From Myxococcales bacterium (GTDB lineage: Bacteria; Myxococcota_A; Polyangia; Palsa-1104): a stretch of DNA of 64,000 nucleotides. Of this stretch, positions 30,522 through 41,875 are shown in pieces (the stretch's first letter is position 1; each line of letters begins with the position of its first letter). The notes under the pieces were generated by a model. The model worked only from the letters and a program-made list of their open reading frames with translations, searched no databases and was not told the origin of the DNA. The DNA lies in assembly GCA_003170275.1 (NCBI GenBank), contig PNAM01000042.1:59936-123935 (forward strand). Direction: 5' to 3'. The position numbers were made by a program, and so were the translations under genes.

Positions 30522-33500
30522 ATGGACGCTGGGATCATTTCCGCACTTGCGTTGTTGGAATCCGAGCCCGAAAACGCCGACGCGCTCGCCACGCTGTCCA
30601 GTCTGATTGATGGGGGCGGCAATGGTCGCGGGAAGGAAGCGGCGGCCGACACCGGCGTGCGGCGCGCGCTCACCGAGGCGCGGCGGGTCCACAAGGAGCG
30701 GGGCGATTGGGAGCTGACCGCGCGGCTGATCGACCTCGAGCTGGGCTGGGAGACCGACAAGGAGCGCCGCGCCGACCTGTACCTCGAGAAGGGCAAGATC
30801 CTCTCCGACGAGCTGTTGCGCGAGGACGAAGCGGTGCGCTGCTACGAGCGCGTGCTCGAGCTGCGCCCCGACGACGAGGCCGCCGAGGACGCGGTCGGCC
30901 ACATCTCGCTGGTCAAGGACAACTGGCAGAAGATCGTCAAGAAGTACCTGGAAGAGGCCAAGGACTCGACCGATCGCCAGCTCACCACGTCGCTGTACCT
31001 GTCGATCGCGGAGATCTACGCCAAGTACCAGCCCTCCGGCGAGGGCGGCGATCACGTCGAGGCGTACCTGCAGCAGGCGCTCGAGGTCGAGCCGCGCAAC
31101 GCCAGGGCGTCGATGCGGCTGGAGCGGCTGTATCGCGGCGAGCAGCGCTGGGAAGAGCTGTGCGAGCTGTACGAGTCGCGCATCGAGGCGGCGGCGACCA
31201 AGGAGGAGCGCGTCGGTGCGTACCTGATGCTCGCCGAGGTGCAGGCGAAGCAGCGCGGGCAGCGCGCCGAGGCGGCCGAGTCGTACAAGAAGGCGCTGGG
31301 GATCGATCCGGCCAACCAGAAGGCGCTGCGCGCGCTGGTCGACTTCTACACGGCCGAGGAGAACTGGCAGGCGCTGATCCGCGTGTACGAGAACGCGCTG
31401 CGGGCGCGGCCCCGCGGCGAGCCCGAGACCGGCATGTACCTGCAGATCGGCATGCTGTGGTGGAAGAAGCTCGCCAACCTGGAGTCGGCCGACGAATATT
31501 GGAAGCGCGTGCGCAAGGCCGAGCCGGCGCACCCGGCGATGCTCGAGTTCTACCGCGAGCTGCACGCCAAGGAGCCGCAGAAGCTGTTGGCGGTGCTGCA
31601 GCAGGCGCAGAAGGTCGAAGCCGACGCCAAGCGCCGCCTCGACCTGGGCGTCGAGATGGCGTCGCTGTCGGCGAGGTCGTCGGGCGGTGTGGAGAAGGCG
31701 ATCGATCTGTGGAAGGGCGTGCTCAAGCTCGACCCGACGCAGGGCCAGGCCATCGACGCGCTCAAGAAGCTCTACGAGCAGACCGAAAAGTGGAACGCGC
31801 TGCTCGAGCTGCTCAAGGACCGGCTCGAGGCGCTGCCCAAGGACGCCGTCGACGAGCGCGTCGAGCGGCTGCTCGAGGTGGTCGCGATCTACCGCGACAA
31901 GCTCAACCTCGACGTGATGGTGATCAACACCTACAACAACATCCTCCAGCTCAAGCCCGATCACACCGGCGCGCTCAATGCGCTCGGCGCCAAGTACGAG
32001 GCGATGGGGCGCTGGAACGATCTCATCGGCGTGCTGCAGCGCACCGCCGACGTGCTGACCGACAACGACGAGAAGGCGGGCCTCCTACGCCGCATCGCGA
32101 CGCTGTGGATCGACAAGTTCGGCAACTTCAACCAGGCGGTCAAGCCGCTCGAAGAGCTGTACGCGATCTCGCCGGTCGATCCGGAGACCGTGGCGCGCCT
32201 GCGCGACATCTACACGCGGCGCCGCTCGTGGCGCGCGCTGATCGATCTCGAGCGCAAGGAGCTCGAGCGGCTGTCGACCCCGCAGCAAGCGCCGGCGCGG
32301 CGCGAGAAGCTGATGGAGATCGCGCGGCTGGCGGCCGACCGGCTGGGCGACGCGCGCGAGGCGATCGCCCTGTGGAACAAGCTGCTCGAGCTCAACGAGA
32401 GCGACCTCGAGGCGCTCGGCGCGCTCGCGGCGCTCTATGAGCGCGAGAAGCGCTGGCTGGCGCTGTGCGAGTGCCTGCGCCGGCAGTCGCTCTTGGCCAG
32501 CGATCCGAAGGCGCAGGTGATCCTGCTCGAGCGCATCGGCACCTTGTACGCGGAGAAGCTCGCCTCGCCGGAGCAGGCGATCTCGGCGTACCAGGAGATC
32601 GTCCGCAAGATGCCGTCGCACCCGAAGGCGATGCGCACGCTGCGCGAGCTGTTCGCGCAGGGGCAGCGGTTCGACGAGCTGGAGAAGCTGTACGGCGAGA
32701 ACGGGCAGTGGGAGGAGCTGTGCGAGGTGCTCCTCGGCGCCGCCGAGCGGATCACCGAGGCGCCCCGCAAGATAGCGCTGTACTCGCGCGTCGCCGAGAT
32801 CGCGCTCACGCAGCTCAAGGCGCCCGATCGCGCCGCCAAGGCCTACGAGCGCATCCTCGCCGCCGACGGCGAGAACCAGGCCGCGGCCGCCGCGCTGGTG
32901 CCGATCTATCGCGCGGCGGAGAAGTGGGCGCGCCTGTTGGCCTGCTACGAGATCCTGCTGGCGCATGCGGGCGAGCTCGACGCCAAGCTGGGCATCCACG
33001 CCGACATCATCAAGCTCGCCGAGGAGAAGCTGGGCTCGCACGGCCTGGCGTTCACCTGGTGCGCCAAGGCCTACGCGCTCAAGCCCTCCGACAGCCGCAT
33101 CGAAAAGGAGCTCGAGCGCCTGGCCGCCGAGGCCGAGGCGTGGGAAGAGCTGGTCGACATCTACGTCGCCGAGGTGGCGCGCGAGACCGATCCGGAGAAG
33201 CAGGCCGAGCGGCACCGCCAGCTGGGACGCATCTCGGTTTCGCGCCTGCACAAGACCGACGACGCGCGCCGACACTTCGAGGCGGTGCTCGAGCGCAAGC
33301 CCGACGACGAGGAGGCGCTCTCCACGCTCGAGCAGATCTTCACGCAGTCGGCCGCCTACCCCTCGCTGCTGGCGATCTACAAGCGGCGCGAAGGGCGCGC
33401 CAAGGATCCACAGCGCCGGCTGGAGATGCTGTTCAAGATCGCCTGGATCGAGGAGGAGCAGCTCAAGGATCTGCCGGCCGCGATCGGCACCTTCAAGAAG

Positions 33501-36500
33501 ATCCTCGACACCGACGGGCAGCCGGCGACGCAGCTGCGCACGCTGCGCGCGCTCGAGAAGCTCTACGCGGGCCGCTCGGAGTGGGCCGAGCTGGCCAACG
33601 TGCTCGAGAAGCAGCTGGCGCTGATCGGCGGCAACGATCTCGATTCCAAGGTCGCGCTCGAGCACCAGCTCGGCGAGCTGTACGAGACCCGGCTCGACAA
33701 GCGGCACCAGGCGCTCGATCACTACCAGTCGGCGTTCGCGCTCATGCCGTCGAACAAGCCGACGGTGGGCGCGCTCGAGCGCTGGCTCCTGGCCGTGCCG
33801 AAGGCCAAGGCAGAAGACACCAAGGACCGCGTCGACGTCGCCAACCTGCTCCTGCCGGTCTACGAGCAGCGCGACGACGCCAAGCGGATGGTCGAGTGCC
33901 TGGACATCCAGCTCGAGGCCACCACCGACGAAGCCCGGCAGCTCGAGCTGTTGCGCCGGCTCGGCGAGCTGGTGGGCACGCGGCTCGGCGACGCCAAGCG
34001 CGCCTACGAGCTGACGGGGCGGGTGTTCACGCTCAAGCCGGCCGACGGGGAGAACCGCCGAGCGATGGCCACGCTGGCCGACACGCTCGAGTGCCCCGAC
34101 GATCTGGCGGTGCGCTACGGCAAGGCCGAAGAAGTGGCGGCCAAGGCCGGCGACCAGGATCTGGCGCGCGATCTGGCGTGGGATCTAGGCCAGCTCTTCG
34201 ACGCGCGCCTGCAGATGCCCGACGAGGCCGAGCAGGCGTACCTGCGCGTGCTCGATCGCGACGCGGAGAACCCCGACGCCTACGTGGCGCTGGTGCAGCT
34301 CTACAGCGTCAACGAGCGCTGGGCGCAGCTACGCACGCTGCTCGCCAAGAAGAAGGCGCGCGCGCTCGACTCCGCGGGGCGGCTCTCGGTGCTGTTCCAG
34401 ATCTCGGACCTCGACGAGGGCGTGCTCGGCGCGGACGACGCGGCGGTCGCCGACTACCTCGAGATCCTGGAGATCGATCCGTCTTCACATCGCGCCTTCC
34501 GCTCGCTCGACCGGCTGTACACCAGCGCCGAGAAGTGGAAGGAGCTCGACGGGCTCCTCGAGAAGCGCGTGCCGCACGCGGCGCAGACGCCCGACAGCAT
34601 GGGCACGCCCGATTCGCGCGCGCACCTCAACTACCGGCGCGGCGATCTGCACGCCAACCGGCTCGACGATCCCAACGGCGCCGCGGACCTGTACGAAGCG
34701 GCGCTGGCTGACGAGCCGCGCCACGAGGCCGCGCGCAAGGGCCTCGAGATGCTGATGAAGCGCCCCGAGCTGCGGCAGCGCATCGCCAAGGCGCTCGAGC
34801 CGCTCTACGTCGCCGACGACGCGTGGTCCAAGCTCGCGCTGGTGATCGGCGCGCAGCGCGAGGCGGCCGAGGGGCGCGACGCGGCGGCGCTGGCCGGCCG
34901 GCTGGCGGAGCTTCAAGAGGAGAAGCTGGGCGCGCGGCAGCTCGCGCTCGCCACCTGGCGCGAGGCGCTGCGGCTCGATCCGGGCGACAAGAAGGTGCGC
35001 GACAACGTGGAGCGGCTGGCGCAGCTGCTCGGCCGGCTGCCCGATCTGGCGGCGGCGTGGGAGGAGGCGGTGCTGGCCTCCGATCCGGCGGACCTCACGC
35101 TGCGCGGCGAGCTGCTCGAGAAGGTGGCCGAGCTCTACGAATACGAGCTCAAGGACACCGAGCGGGCGCGCGTCGCCTGGAAGCGGCTGCTCGAGCTCGA
35201 CCCGACCAACCTGCACACCTCTCGGCCGGCGGCGGCGGCGCTGGCGCGCCTGCACGAGGCGCAGGAGAACTGGCCCGAGCTGATCGAGGTCCTGCACCGC
35301 CAGGCGGAGTGGACCGAGAAGCTGCCCGAGCGCAAGGAGCTGCTGTTCCGCATCGGGCGCATCCAGGAGGGGCTGACCGTCGACCCGGTGGCCGCTGTGC
35401 GCACCTATCGCGAGGTGCTGGAGGCCGATGGCGAGGATCGCGAGGCGCTCGATTCGCTGGAGCGCCTGCACCAGGCGCAGCGCGAGTGGACCGATCTGGT
35501 CGACGTGCTGCGCCGCCGGCTCGAGCTGGAGAAGGACGGCGGCGTGCGCCGCGATCTGTTGTGGCGCATCGCAGGGCTCAACGAGCGCGAGCTCAAGGAC
35601 TCGTCCGAGGCTGTAACCGGCTACCACGCGATCCTCGACGAGCGGCCCGACGATCAGCCGTCGCTCGAGGCGCTGGCGCGCCTGTACGAGGCCGCCGAAC
35701 GGCCCGCCGACCTGCTGGAGATCCTCGAGCGGCAGCTGCAGCTCGGCGACAAGCAGGGGCCGCGCCCGCTCGACGTGCGCATGCGCATCGCGGTGATCCT
35801 CGACGGGTTCAAGCGCTACGATCAGGCGCTCGAGCGCTACCGCGAGGTGCTGGCCGAGGAGCCGCGCCACGAGGGCGCGCGCGCCGGCCTGGAGAAGCTG
35901 CTCGACGACGAAGACCTGCGCCTGCGCGCGGCCGAGGTGCTCGAGCCGCACTACGAGAAGGCCGGCGAGATCGAGAAGCTGATCCGCCTGTCCGAGCTGT
36001 GGGCGCGCTATGCGCCGGATCCGCGCGAGCGGATCAACCGACTCGGTCGCATCGCCGAGCTGCGCGAGCAGGGCGCGTCGGCCAGCGGCGCGTTCGATGC
36101 GCTCAGCCGCGCGGCGCGCTTTGCCGTCGGCGAGCCGGATCTGCCGCAGCTCCTCGATCGGCTCGAGCGCGTGGCGGTGATGGCCGGTCAGGGGACCAAC
36201 GTGCGCACCGAGCTGGTCGCGCTGTACCGCGAGCTCGGACCGGACATCCTCGACGCGACCACGCAAGAGCGCGTGTACCTGACCGTCGCCGCCGAATCGC
36301 ACAAGCTCGGCGATCGCGCCACCGCGCGCGAGTACTACCGGCGCGTCATCGACACCACGCCCGATCACCCGAAGGCGCTCGACGCGCTCGAGCAGATCTA
36401 CCTGGAAGGGCGCGAGTGGGAGCCGCTGTTCGAGGTCTACGCGCGGCGCGCCGAGCTGTTCACCGGCGACGACGACAAGCGGCGCCACTACCTGATGCTG

Positions 36501-39500
36501 CTCGCCGAGCTGTGCGAGCGCGAGCTCGATCGCGCGTCGGAGGCGATGCGCGCCTACGAGCAGGTGCTCGAGCTGTTTCCCGCCGATCTCGAGGCCTTCC
36601 GCTCGCTCGAGAAGCATTACGCCTCGACGCATCGTTCGGCGGATCTCGCCGAGCTGCTCGAGAAGCGGCTCACCTTCGCCGACGATCTCGACGAGGCAGT
36701 CTCGCTGCGCTTCCGGCTGGCGACGCTGTACGACGAGGATCTGCAGGACTCCGATCGCGCGGTCGACAACTATCGCGCCACGCTCGGCGGCGATCCGACC
36801 CACGAGGGCGCCATCCACGCGCTCGAGAAGTTCCTCGACGACGACGCGCAGCGCGTTTCGGCCGCCGAGGTGCTGGAGCCGATCTATGCGGCGCGTCATG
36901 ATTGGCCGCGGCTGGTGCGCATCTATCAGATCCGCCTGGAAGCGGCCGACGATCCCAAGGTGCGGCTCGGTCTCACCAAGCGGATCGCGCGGCTCTACGA
37001 GGAGCAGCTCGAAGACCTCGAGGGCGCGTTCACCTGGTTCGGCAAGGTCTTCCGCGAGGACCCGGCCGACCGCGCCATGCGCGATCAGCTCGCGCGCCTG
37101 GCCGGCATCCTCGGCGCGTGGGAGAAGCTGGCCCGCGTGTACGAGGACTACCTCACCGACGTGGTCGGCGAGGAGGGCCCGATCGCGGTCGAGATCCTGC
37201 GCACGCTGGCGAGCGTGTACCACGCGCGCCTGGAGAACGTCGACGGCGCCAAGAGCTGCTACAAGCGGCTGATCGCGCTCGACGCCAACGACGAGGTGGC
37301 GTTCCACAACCTCGAGCAGTTGCTCACCCGCGCGCACCGCTGGCAGGATCTGCTCGAGACCTATCGCGAGTCGGCCGAGGGCGCACTCGATCTGGAACGC
37401 AAGAAGACCCTGCTGTTCAAGCAGGCGGCGATCCAGGAGAACGAGCTCAAGGAGGTCGATCCGGCCATCGATCTGTATCGCGCGATCCTCGACGTGGATT
37501 CGGAAGATCCGCGCGCGGTCGCCGCGCTCGATCGGCTGTACACCGACGGCAAGCGCTGGCACGACCTGGTGGAGCTCCTGGTGCGGCGGCTGGAGCAGGC
37601 CGAGGGGCCGGGGTGGATCGCGCTCGAGCTGCGGCTGGGCGCGGTGTACGAGGCCGAGCTGGAGGATCGCCCGGGCGCGATCGACGCCTACGAGCAGGTG
37701 CTGCAGCGCGCCGCCGGGCACCCCGACGCGGTGCGCTCGCTCGAGCGGCTGATCGTCGACCACGAGCACACCTTCCGCATCGCGCAGATCCTCGAGCCGA
37801 TCTATCGCGCCGAGGACGCGTGGCAGAAGCTGGTGGTGATCTACGACGCCGAGCTGGAGTTCATCGACGACAAGCCCAAGCGCGTCGAGCTGCTGCGCGA
37901 GATCGCGCGCATCCACGAGCAGCGCGGCGGCGACGGGCGGCTGGCGTTCCAGGCCCTGGCCCGCGCGTGGACCGAAGAGGCGGGCGAGGACGGCAGCGAC
38001 CGCGAGACCGCGCTGTACCTCGAGCTGGTGCGGCTCTCCCGCGTGCTGGTCATGTGGCGCGAGCTGGTGTCTACCCTCGAAGGCGCGGTCGAGAAGTCGT
38101 ACGACGCCGAGCTGCAGGCGCGCGTGCACTCGCGCATCGCCGAGCTCAAAGAGGCGCACCTGGCGGATCCGCTGGGCGCGATCGAGAGCTGGCGCAAGGT
38201 CACCGGCGTGCGCGACGACGACGATGACGCATGGAAGGCGCTGGAACGGCTGTACGAGCAGGAGAAGCGGCAGCCCGAGCTGGTGTCGGTGCTGGAGAAG
38301 CGCGGCTCGCTGGTCAGCGACGTGGGCGAGCAGAAGTCGCTGGCCTACCGTGCGGCGGCGATCTACGAGAGCGCGCTCGGCCAGCCCGATCAGGCGATCG
38401 CGACCTGGCGGCAGGTGCTCACGCTCGACGAGGACGATCGCGCGGCGCTCGACGCGCTCGAGCGGCTGTACCTGGAGAAGAAGGCGTTCCGCGATCTCGC
38501 GGGCGTCTACGCGCGCAAGATCGAGCTGACCTCCGACGAAGCCGCGCGGCGGCCGTTGCGCTTCTCGCTCGCCAAGGTGAACGAGACCGAGCTGCACGAC
38601 ACGTTCGCCGCCATCGACGCCTACAAGGGCGCGCTGTCGGTCAACGGCGAGGATCGCGAGGCGCTCGAAGCGATCGCGCGCTTGTACGAGGGCGAGCGGC
38701 TGTGGGCTGATCACCTCGAGGCGCTCGACGCGCTGGTGCCGCTCGCCGCCGGGCAGGCGCGCATCGATCTGGAGCTGCGCGCCGCCGAGGTCGTCGAGAA
38801 GCAGCTGGGCGACGTCGAGGCAGCCATCGGACGCTACGACAAGGTGCTGCGCATGCATCCGGCCGCGCGCGTCGCGCTCGAACGGCTGGCGCGCGACGAG
38901 GCCACGCGCACCCAGGCTGCCGACGTGCTCGAGCCGTACTATCAGGAGCGCAACGAGCAGCCGGCGCTGATCGAGCTCGCCGAGCTGCGGCTGTCCGCCG
39001 AGAGCGAGCCGGCGGCGCGGCGCGCGCTGCTCTCGCGCATCGCCAGGCTCAGCGAGGAGGGCCTGGGCGATCCGCAGGCGGCGTTCGCGGTGTGGGGACG
39101 CGTGCTCGGCGAAGATGCCGGCGACCGCGGCGCGCAAGAGGAGCTCGAGCGCATCGCCGAGGCCACCAACACGCCCGCCGAGTTGGCGCGGCTGTACGAA
39201 GAGCGCATGTCGGCGGCGTACGACCAGGACGTGCAGCGCGCGCTGGCGTGGAAGCTGGGCATGCTCTACGAGAACCGGCTCGGCGACGACGACAAGGCCA
39301 CGCGCGCCTACAACAAGGCGCTCGAGCTGCCAGCCCCCGAGGGCCACAGCGGCGGCGACGCGGTGTCCGAGCGCGACGTGCTCGAGGCGCTCGATCGGCT
39401 GCTGACGCGCAGCGGGCGCTGGCGCGATCTCGGCGAGATCCTCGAGAAGGAGGCGCAGGTCGCGCCCGAGCCCGACGCGCAGGCGGAGTTCTTCCACCGG

Positions 39501-41858
39501 CTCGGCGTGCTGCGCGCCGGCGAGCTGCTCGATCTCGACGCGGGGCTGGCGGCGTTCCGCGACGCGCTCGCGCGGGCTGCAGCGCACGCCGGCGCGCGGG
39601 CGGGCCTGGAGAAGCTGCTGTCCTCGACGGTGCACGCCGAGGCCGCGCTCGACATCCTCGAGCCGCTCTACGAGTCCGACGGCGATCACGAGAAGCTGGT
39701 GTCGCTCTCCGAGGTGCGGCTGGGCATCACCGAGCACCGTTCGGAGCAGGTCGCGCTGCTCGAGCGCATCGCCGAGCGTTGCGAGAAGAGCCTCGGCGAC
39801 ACCGTGCGCGCGCTCGACGCGATGTCGCGCGCGGCCATGCTCGATCCGGCCGAGACGCGGCTGCTCGACGAGGTCGAACGGTTGGCGCGCGAGGCGGGCG
39901 CCGAGTCGATGGCCGGCGAGATCTTCGAGAAGGTCCTCGAGAACGGCGTGGCCAGCGAGATCGGGCGCGAGGTCGGGTTGCGCGCGGCGCGGCTGTGGGA
40001 GCGCGCCCAGGATCTGCGCGCCGAGGCCCGCTATCGCGCGGTGCTGCAGCTGGACGGCGAGAACGGCGAAGCGCTCGAAGCGCTCGATCGCATCTACCGG
40101 GTCAAGGGCGACGCGGCGCAGCTGGCCGAGATCCTGGCTCGGCGCGCCGAGCTGGAGCTGGACGTCACGCAGAAAAAGCTGCAGCTCGCCGAAGCGGCGC
40201 GGCTGTACGAATCGTCGCTCGGCGATCAGACCCGCGCGATCGAGACCTGGCGCAAGGTGATCGACACCGACGAGGCGGATCATGCCGCGCTCGACGCGCT
40301 CGCCCGATTGTACGAATCGGCGGGCCGCTATCCGGAGCTGGTGGCGACGCTGACCGAGAAGGCGCGCTTCGAGGAGGATCACGGCGCGCAGGTGGGGCTC
40401 AAGAGCCGCGTGGCGGCGATCTGGGCGGAGAGGCTCAACGATCTCGACAAGGCGGTCGAGGCCTACCGCGACCTGCTCGATCTGGCGCCCGATTCGCTGG
40501 CGGGGCTCGAGGCGCTCGAGGAGCTCGAGCGGCGCCGGCAGAACTGGACCGCGGTGCAGGAGGTGCTGGTGCGGCGTCTCAACGCGGTCGGCGCCGGGGC
40601 CGCGCAGATCCCGGTCTACCGCCAGCTGGCGCAGCTCGCGGTGGAGAAGAACGACGCTCCCGAGGACGCGATCGGCTATCTGCACGAGGTGCTGGCGATC
40701 GCGCCGCCCGAGAGCAGTGACGCCGCGCAGGCCAACCACGAGCTGGGTGCGCTGCTCGAGCGGACCGGCAAGTTCCACGATCTAATCGATGTGCTCACGC
40801 AGCAGGCCAACGCGCGCTCGCAGGCCGGCGATCAGGCGGGCGAGGTGCGCCTCCTGGTGCGCGCCGCCGATCTGTGGGAGCAGAAGCTCGGCAGCCCCGA
40901 CTCGGCGACCGAGATCCTCGAGCGCATCCTCGAGCGCGATCCGTCGAACGTGCGCGCGCTCACGTCGCTGGCGCGCATCTACGAAGGCGCCCACGATCTC
41001 GAAAAGTGCCGCGCCACGCTCGAGAAGGCGATCGCGCTGGCGTCCGAGCCGACCGAAAAGGCCGAGCTGTACTTCCGCATCGGCAAGCTCGAAGGGGACG
41101 CCAACGGCGACGACGCCGCCGAGCCGTTCTACGTGCAGGCGCTCGAGGCCGACTATCACCACGCGGCGGCGGCGCTCGCGCTGGAGAAGCTGGCGCGCGC
41201 CAAGGGCAACTGGGCCAAGGTGGCGGACCTGCTCTCGCGCCGCGAGGACTCGACGCCGGACGCGGACAAGCGCGCGCTGTACCTCGAGCTGGCCAACGTG
41301 CTGGTGGAGAAGCTGCGCCAGGCCGGCTCGGCGCTGCCGTACCTCGAGCGGGCACTGGCGATCTCGCCGGACGATCCGGTGGTGCTCGAGCCGCTCGCCG
41401 ATCTGTACTTCCAGGCCAACCGGCTCGACGACGCGCTACCGCTGTACCGCTCGCTCGCCGAGCGCATGCAGAAGGCGCGGCGCATGAAGGACGTGGGCCG
41501 GCTGCGCTTCCGCATCGGCGCGATCGCGGAGAAGCGCGGCGACTCCAAGCTGGCGCTCGAGGAGTACGCGGCCGCGCACCAGATCGATCCGGCGCACGCG
41601 CAGACGCTCGAGTCGCTCGGCCGGCTGCACCTGGCGGCTGGCGACTGGGAGAAGGCGCGCGGCATCTACCGCAAGATGCTGCTGCAGAACCTCGACCCGG
41701 CGGCCGGCGTGACCAAGGCCGACGTCTACCTGCACCTGGGCGAGATCCACGAGAAGCTCGGGGAGGCGCCCAAGGCGATCGGCATGTACGAGCGGGGCCT
41801 CGAGCTCGACGGTGCTCATAAGGCGCTGCGTGAAGCGCTGGCGCGCTCCAAGCATTAG
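30522..41858 (+). CDS. Giant cytoplasmic TPR solenoid protein, 3778 aa
   Basis: Uninterrupted frame of 11.3 kb built almost entirely of degenerate TPR units in ~70-76 residue pairs. The recurring pattern is AL..L..LY.....W..L...L..R..L......R..L..RIA.L.E..L.D...AI..Y..VL..DP. Examples are EDREALDSLERLHQAQREWT and DDRAALDALERLYLEKKAFR. There is no signal peptide or membrane helix, so a very long alpha-helical solenoid in the cytoplasm is expected. The supplied ORF opens at 29619, but MDAGIISALALLESEPENA at 30522 with GAGGAA 4 nt upstream is the true start; the earlier part is antisense to the hybrid kinase. A PEGA-domain gene follows 17 bp downstream. The family is common in Myxococcota in shorter forms. 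The 2097-aa antisense ORF inside it is a shadow. Role unknown; scaffold inferred. Confidence 0.9.
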   Translation: MDAGIISALALLESEPENADALATLSSLIDGGGNGRGKEAAADTGVRRALTEARRVHKERGDWELTARLIDLELGWETDKERRADLYLEKGKILSDELLREDEAVRCYERVLELRPDDEAAEDAVGHISLVKDNWQKIVKKYLEEAKDSTDRQLTTSLYLSIAEIYAKYQPSGEGGDHVEAYLQQALEVEPRNARASMRLERLYRGEQRWEELCELYESRIEAAATKEERVGAYLMLAEVQAKQRGQRAEAAESYKKALGIDPANQKALRALVDFYTAEENWQALIRVYENALRARPRGEPETGMYLQIGMLWWKKLANLESADEYWKRVRKAEPAHPAMLEFYRELHAKEPQKLLAVLQQAQKVEADAKRRLDLGVEMASLSARSSGGVEKAIDLWKGVLKLDPTQGQAIDALKKLYEQTEKWNALLELLKDRLEALPKDAVDERVERLLEVVAIYRDKLNLDVMVINTYNNILQLKPDHTGALNALGAKYEAMGRWNDLIGVLQRTADVLTDNDEKAGLLRRIATLWIDKFGNFNQAVKPLEELYAISPVDPETVARLRDIYTRRRSWRALIDLERKELERLSTPQQAPARREKLMEIARLAADRLGDAREAIALWNKLLELNESDLEALGALAALYEREKRWLALCECLRRQSLLASDPKAQVILLERIGTLYAEKLASPEQAISAYQEIVRKMPSHPKAMRTLRELFAQGQRFDELEKLYGENGQWEELCEVLLGAAERITEAPRKIALYSRVAEIALTQLKAPDRAAKAYERILAADGENQAAAAALVPIYRAAEKWARLLACYEILLAHAGELDAKLGIHADIIKLAEEKLGSHGLAFTWCAKAYALKPSDSRIEKELERLAAEAEAWEELVDIYVAEVARETDPEKQAERHRQLGRISVSRLHKTDDARRHFEAVLERKPDDEEALSTLEQIFTQSAAYPSLLAIYKRREGRAKDPQRRLEMLFKIAWIEEEQLKDLPAAIGTFKKILDTDGQPATQLRTLRALEKLYAGRSEWAELANVLEKQLALIGGNDLDSKVALEHQLGELYETRLDKRHQALDHYQSAFALMPSNKPTVGALERWLLAVPKAKAEDTKDRVDVANLLLPVYEQRDDAKRMVECLDIQLEATTDEARQLELLRRLGELVGTRLGDAKRAYELTGRVFTLKPADGENRRAMATLADTLECPDDLAVRYGKAEEVAAKAGDQDLARDLAWDLGQLFDARLQMPDEAEQAYLRVLDRDAENPDAYVALVQLYSVNERWAQLRTLLAKKKARALDSAGRLSVLFQISDLDEGVLGADDAAVADYLEILEIDPSSHRAFRSLDRLYTSAEKWKELDGLLEKRVPHAAQTPDSMGTPDSRAHLNYRRGDLHANRLDDPNGAADLYEAALADEPRHEAARKGLEMLMKRPELRQRIAKALEPLYVADDAWSKLALVIGAQREAAEGRDAAALAGRLAELQEEKLGARQLALATWREALRLDPGDKKVRDNVERLAQLLGRLPDLAAAWEEAVLASDPADLTLRGELLEKVAELYEYELKDTERARVAWKRLLELDPTNLHTSRPAAAALARLHEAQENWPELIEVLHRQAEWTEKLPERKELLFRIGRIQEGLTVDPVAAVRTYREVLEADGEDREALDSLERLHQAQREWTDLVDVLRRRLELEKDGGVRRDLLWRIAGLNERELKDSSEAVTGYHAILDERPDDQPSLEALARLYEAAERPADLLEILERQLQLGDKQGPRPLDVRMRIAVILDGFKRYDQALERYREVLAEEPRHEGARAGLEKLLDDEDLRLRAAEVLEPHYEKAGEIEKLIRLSELWARYAPDPRERINRLGRIAELREQGASASGAFDALSRAARFAVGEPDLPQLLDRLERVAVMAGQGTNVRTELVALYRELGPDILDATTQERVYLTVAAESHKLGDRATAREYYRRVIDTTPDHPKALDALEQIYLEGREWEPLFEVYARRAELFTGDDDKRRHYLMLLAELCERELDRASEAMRAYEQVLELFPADLEAFRSLEKHYASTHRSADLAELLEKRLTFADDLDEAVSLRFRLATLYDEDLQDSDRAVDNYRATLGGDPTHEGAIHALEKFLDDDAQRVSAAEVLEPIYAARHDWPRLVRIYQIRLEAADDPKVRLGLTKRIARLYEEQLEDLEGAFTWFGKVFREDPADRAMRDQLARLAGILGAWEKLARVYEDYLTDVVGEEGPIAVEILRTLASVYHARLENVDGAKSCYKRLIALDANDEVAFHNLEQLLTRAHRWQDLLETYRESAEGALDLERKKTLLFKQAAIQENELKEVDPAIDLYRAILDVDSEDPRAVAALDRLYTDGKRWHDLVELLVRRLEQAEGPGWIALELRLGAVYEAELEDRPGAIDAYEQVLQRAAGHPDAVRSLERLIVDHEHTFRIAQILEPIYRAEDAWQKLVVIYDAELEFIDDKPKRVELLREIARIHEQRGGDGRLAFQALARAWTEEAGEDGSDRETALYLELVRLSRVLVMWRELVSTLEGAVEKSYDAELQARVHSRIAELKEAHLADPLGAIESWRKVTGVRDDDDDAWKALERLYEQEKRQPELVSVLEKRGSLVSDVGEQKSLAYRAAAIYESALGQPDQAIATWRQVLTLDEDDRAALDALERLYLEKKAFRDLAGVYARKIELTSDEAARRPLRFSLAKVNETELHDTFAAIDAYKGALSVNGEDREALEAIARLYEGERLWADHLEALDALVPLAAGQARIDLELRAAEVVEKQLGDVEAAIGRYDKVLRMHPAARVALERLARDEATRTQAADVLEPYYQERNEQPALIELAELRLSAESEPAARRALLSRIARLSEEGLGDPQAAFAVWGRVLGEDAGDRGAQEELERIAEATNTPAELARLYEERMSAAYDQDVQRALAWKLGMLYENRLGDDDKATRAYNKALELPAPEGHSGGDAVSERDVLEALDRLLTRSGRWRDLGEILEKEAQVAPEPDAQAEFFHRLGVLRAGELLDLDAGLAAFRDALARAAAHAGARAGLEKLLSSTVHAEAALDILEPLYESDGDHEKLVSLSEVRLGITEHRSEQVALLERIAERCEKSLGDTVRALDAMSRAAMLDPAETRLLDEVERLAREAGAESMAGEIFEKVLENGVASEIGREVGLRAARLWERAQDLRAEARYRAVLQLDGENGEALEALDRIYRVKGDAAQLAEILARRAELELDVTQKKLQLAEAARLYESSLGDQTRAIETWRKVIDTDEADHAALDALARLYESAGRYPELVATLTEKARFEEDHGAQVGLKSRVAAIWAERLNDLDKAVEAYRDLLDLAPDSLAGLEALEELERRRQNWTAVQEVLVRRLNAVGAGAAQIPVYRQLAQLAVEKNDAPEDAIGYLHEVLAIAPPESSDAAQANHELGALLERTGKFHDLIDVLTQQANARSQAGDQAGEVRLLVRAADLWEQKLGSPDSATEILERILERDPSNVRALTSLARIYEGAHDLEKCRATLEKAIALASEPTEKAELYFRIGKLEGDANGDDAAEPFYVQALEADYHHAAAALALEKLARAKGNWAKVADLLSRREDSTPDADKRALYLELANVLVEKLRQAGSALPYLERALAISPDDPVVLEPLADLYFQANRLDDALPLYRSLAERMQKARRMKDVGRLRFRIGAIAEKRGDSKLALEEYAAAHQIDPAHAQTLESLGRLHLAAGDWEKARGIYRKMLLQNLDPAAGVTKADVYLHLGEIHEKLGEAPKAIGMYERGLELDGAHKALREALARSKH

Positions 41859-41875
41859 CTGATAAAATGGCTTCC

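Noticed and set aside
34485-40778. A 2097-codon open frame antisense to the giant TPR gene
   Set aside because: Its translation is Leu/Arg/Gln-rich, low complexity and without domain motifs. In high-GC genes with G/C in third positions, long antisense frames arise by composition; the sense frame has clear TPR patterns and a Shine-Dalgarno site.
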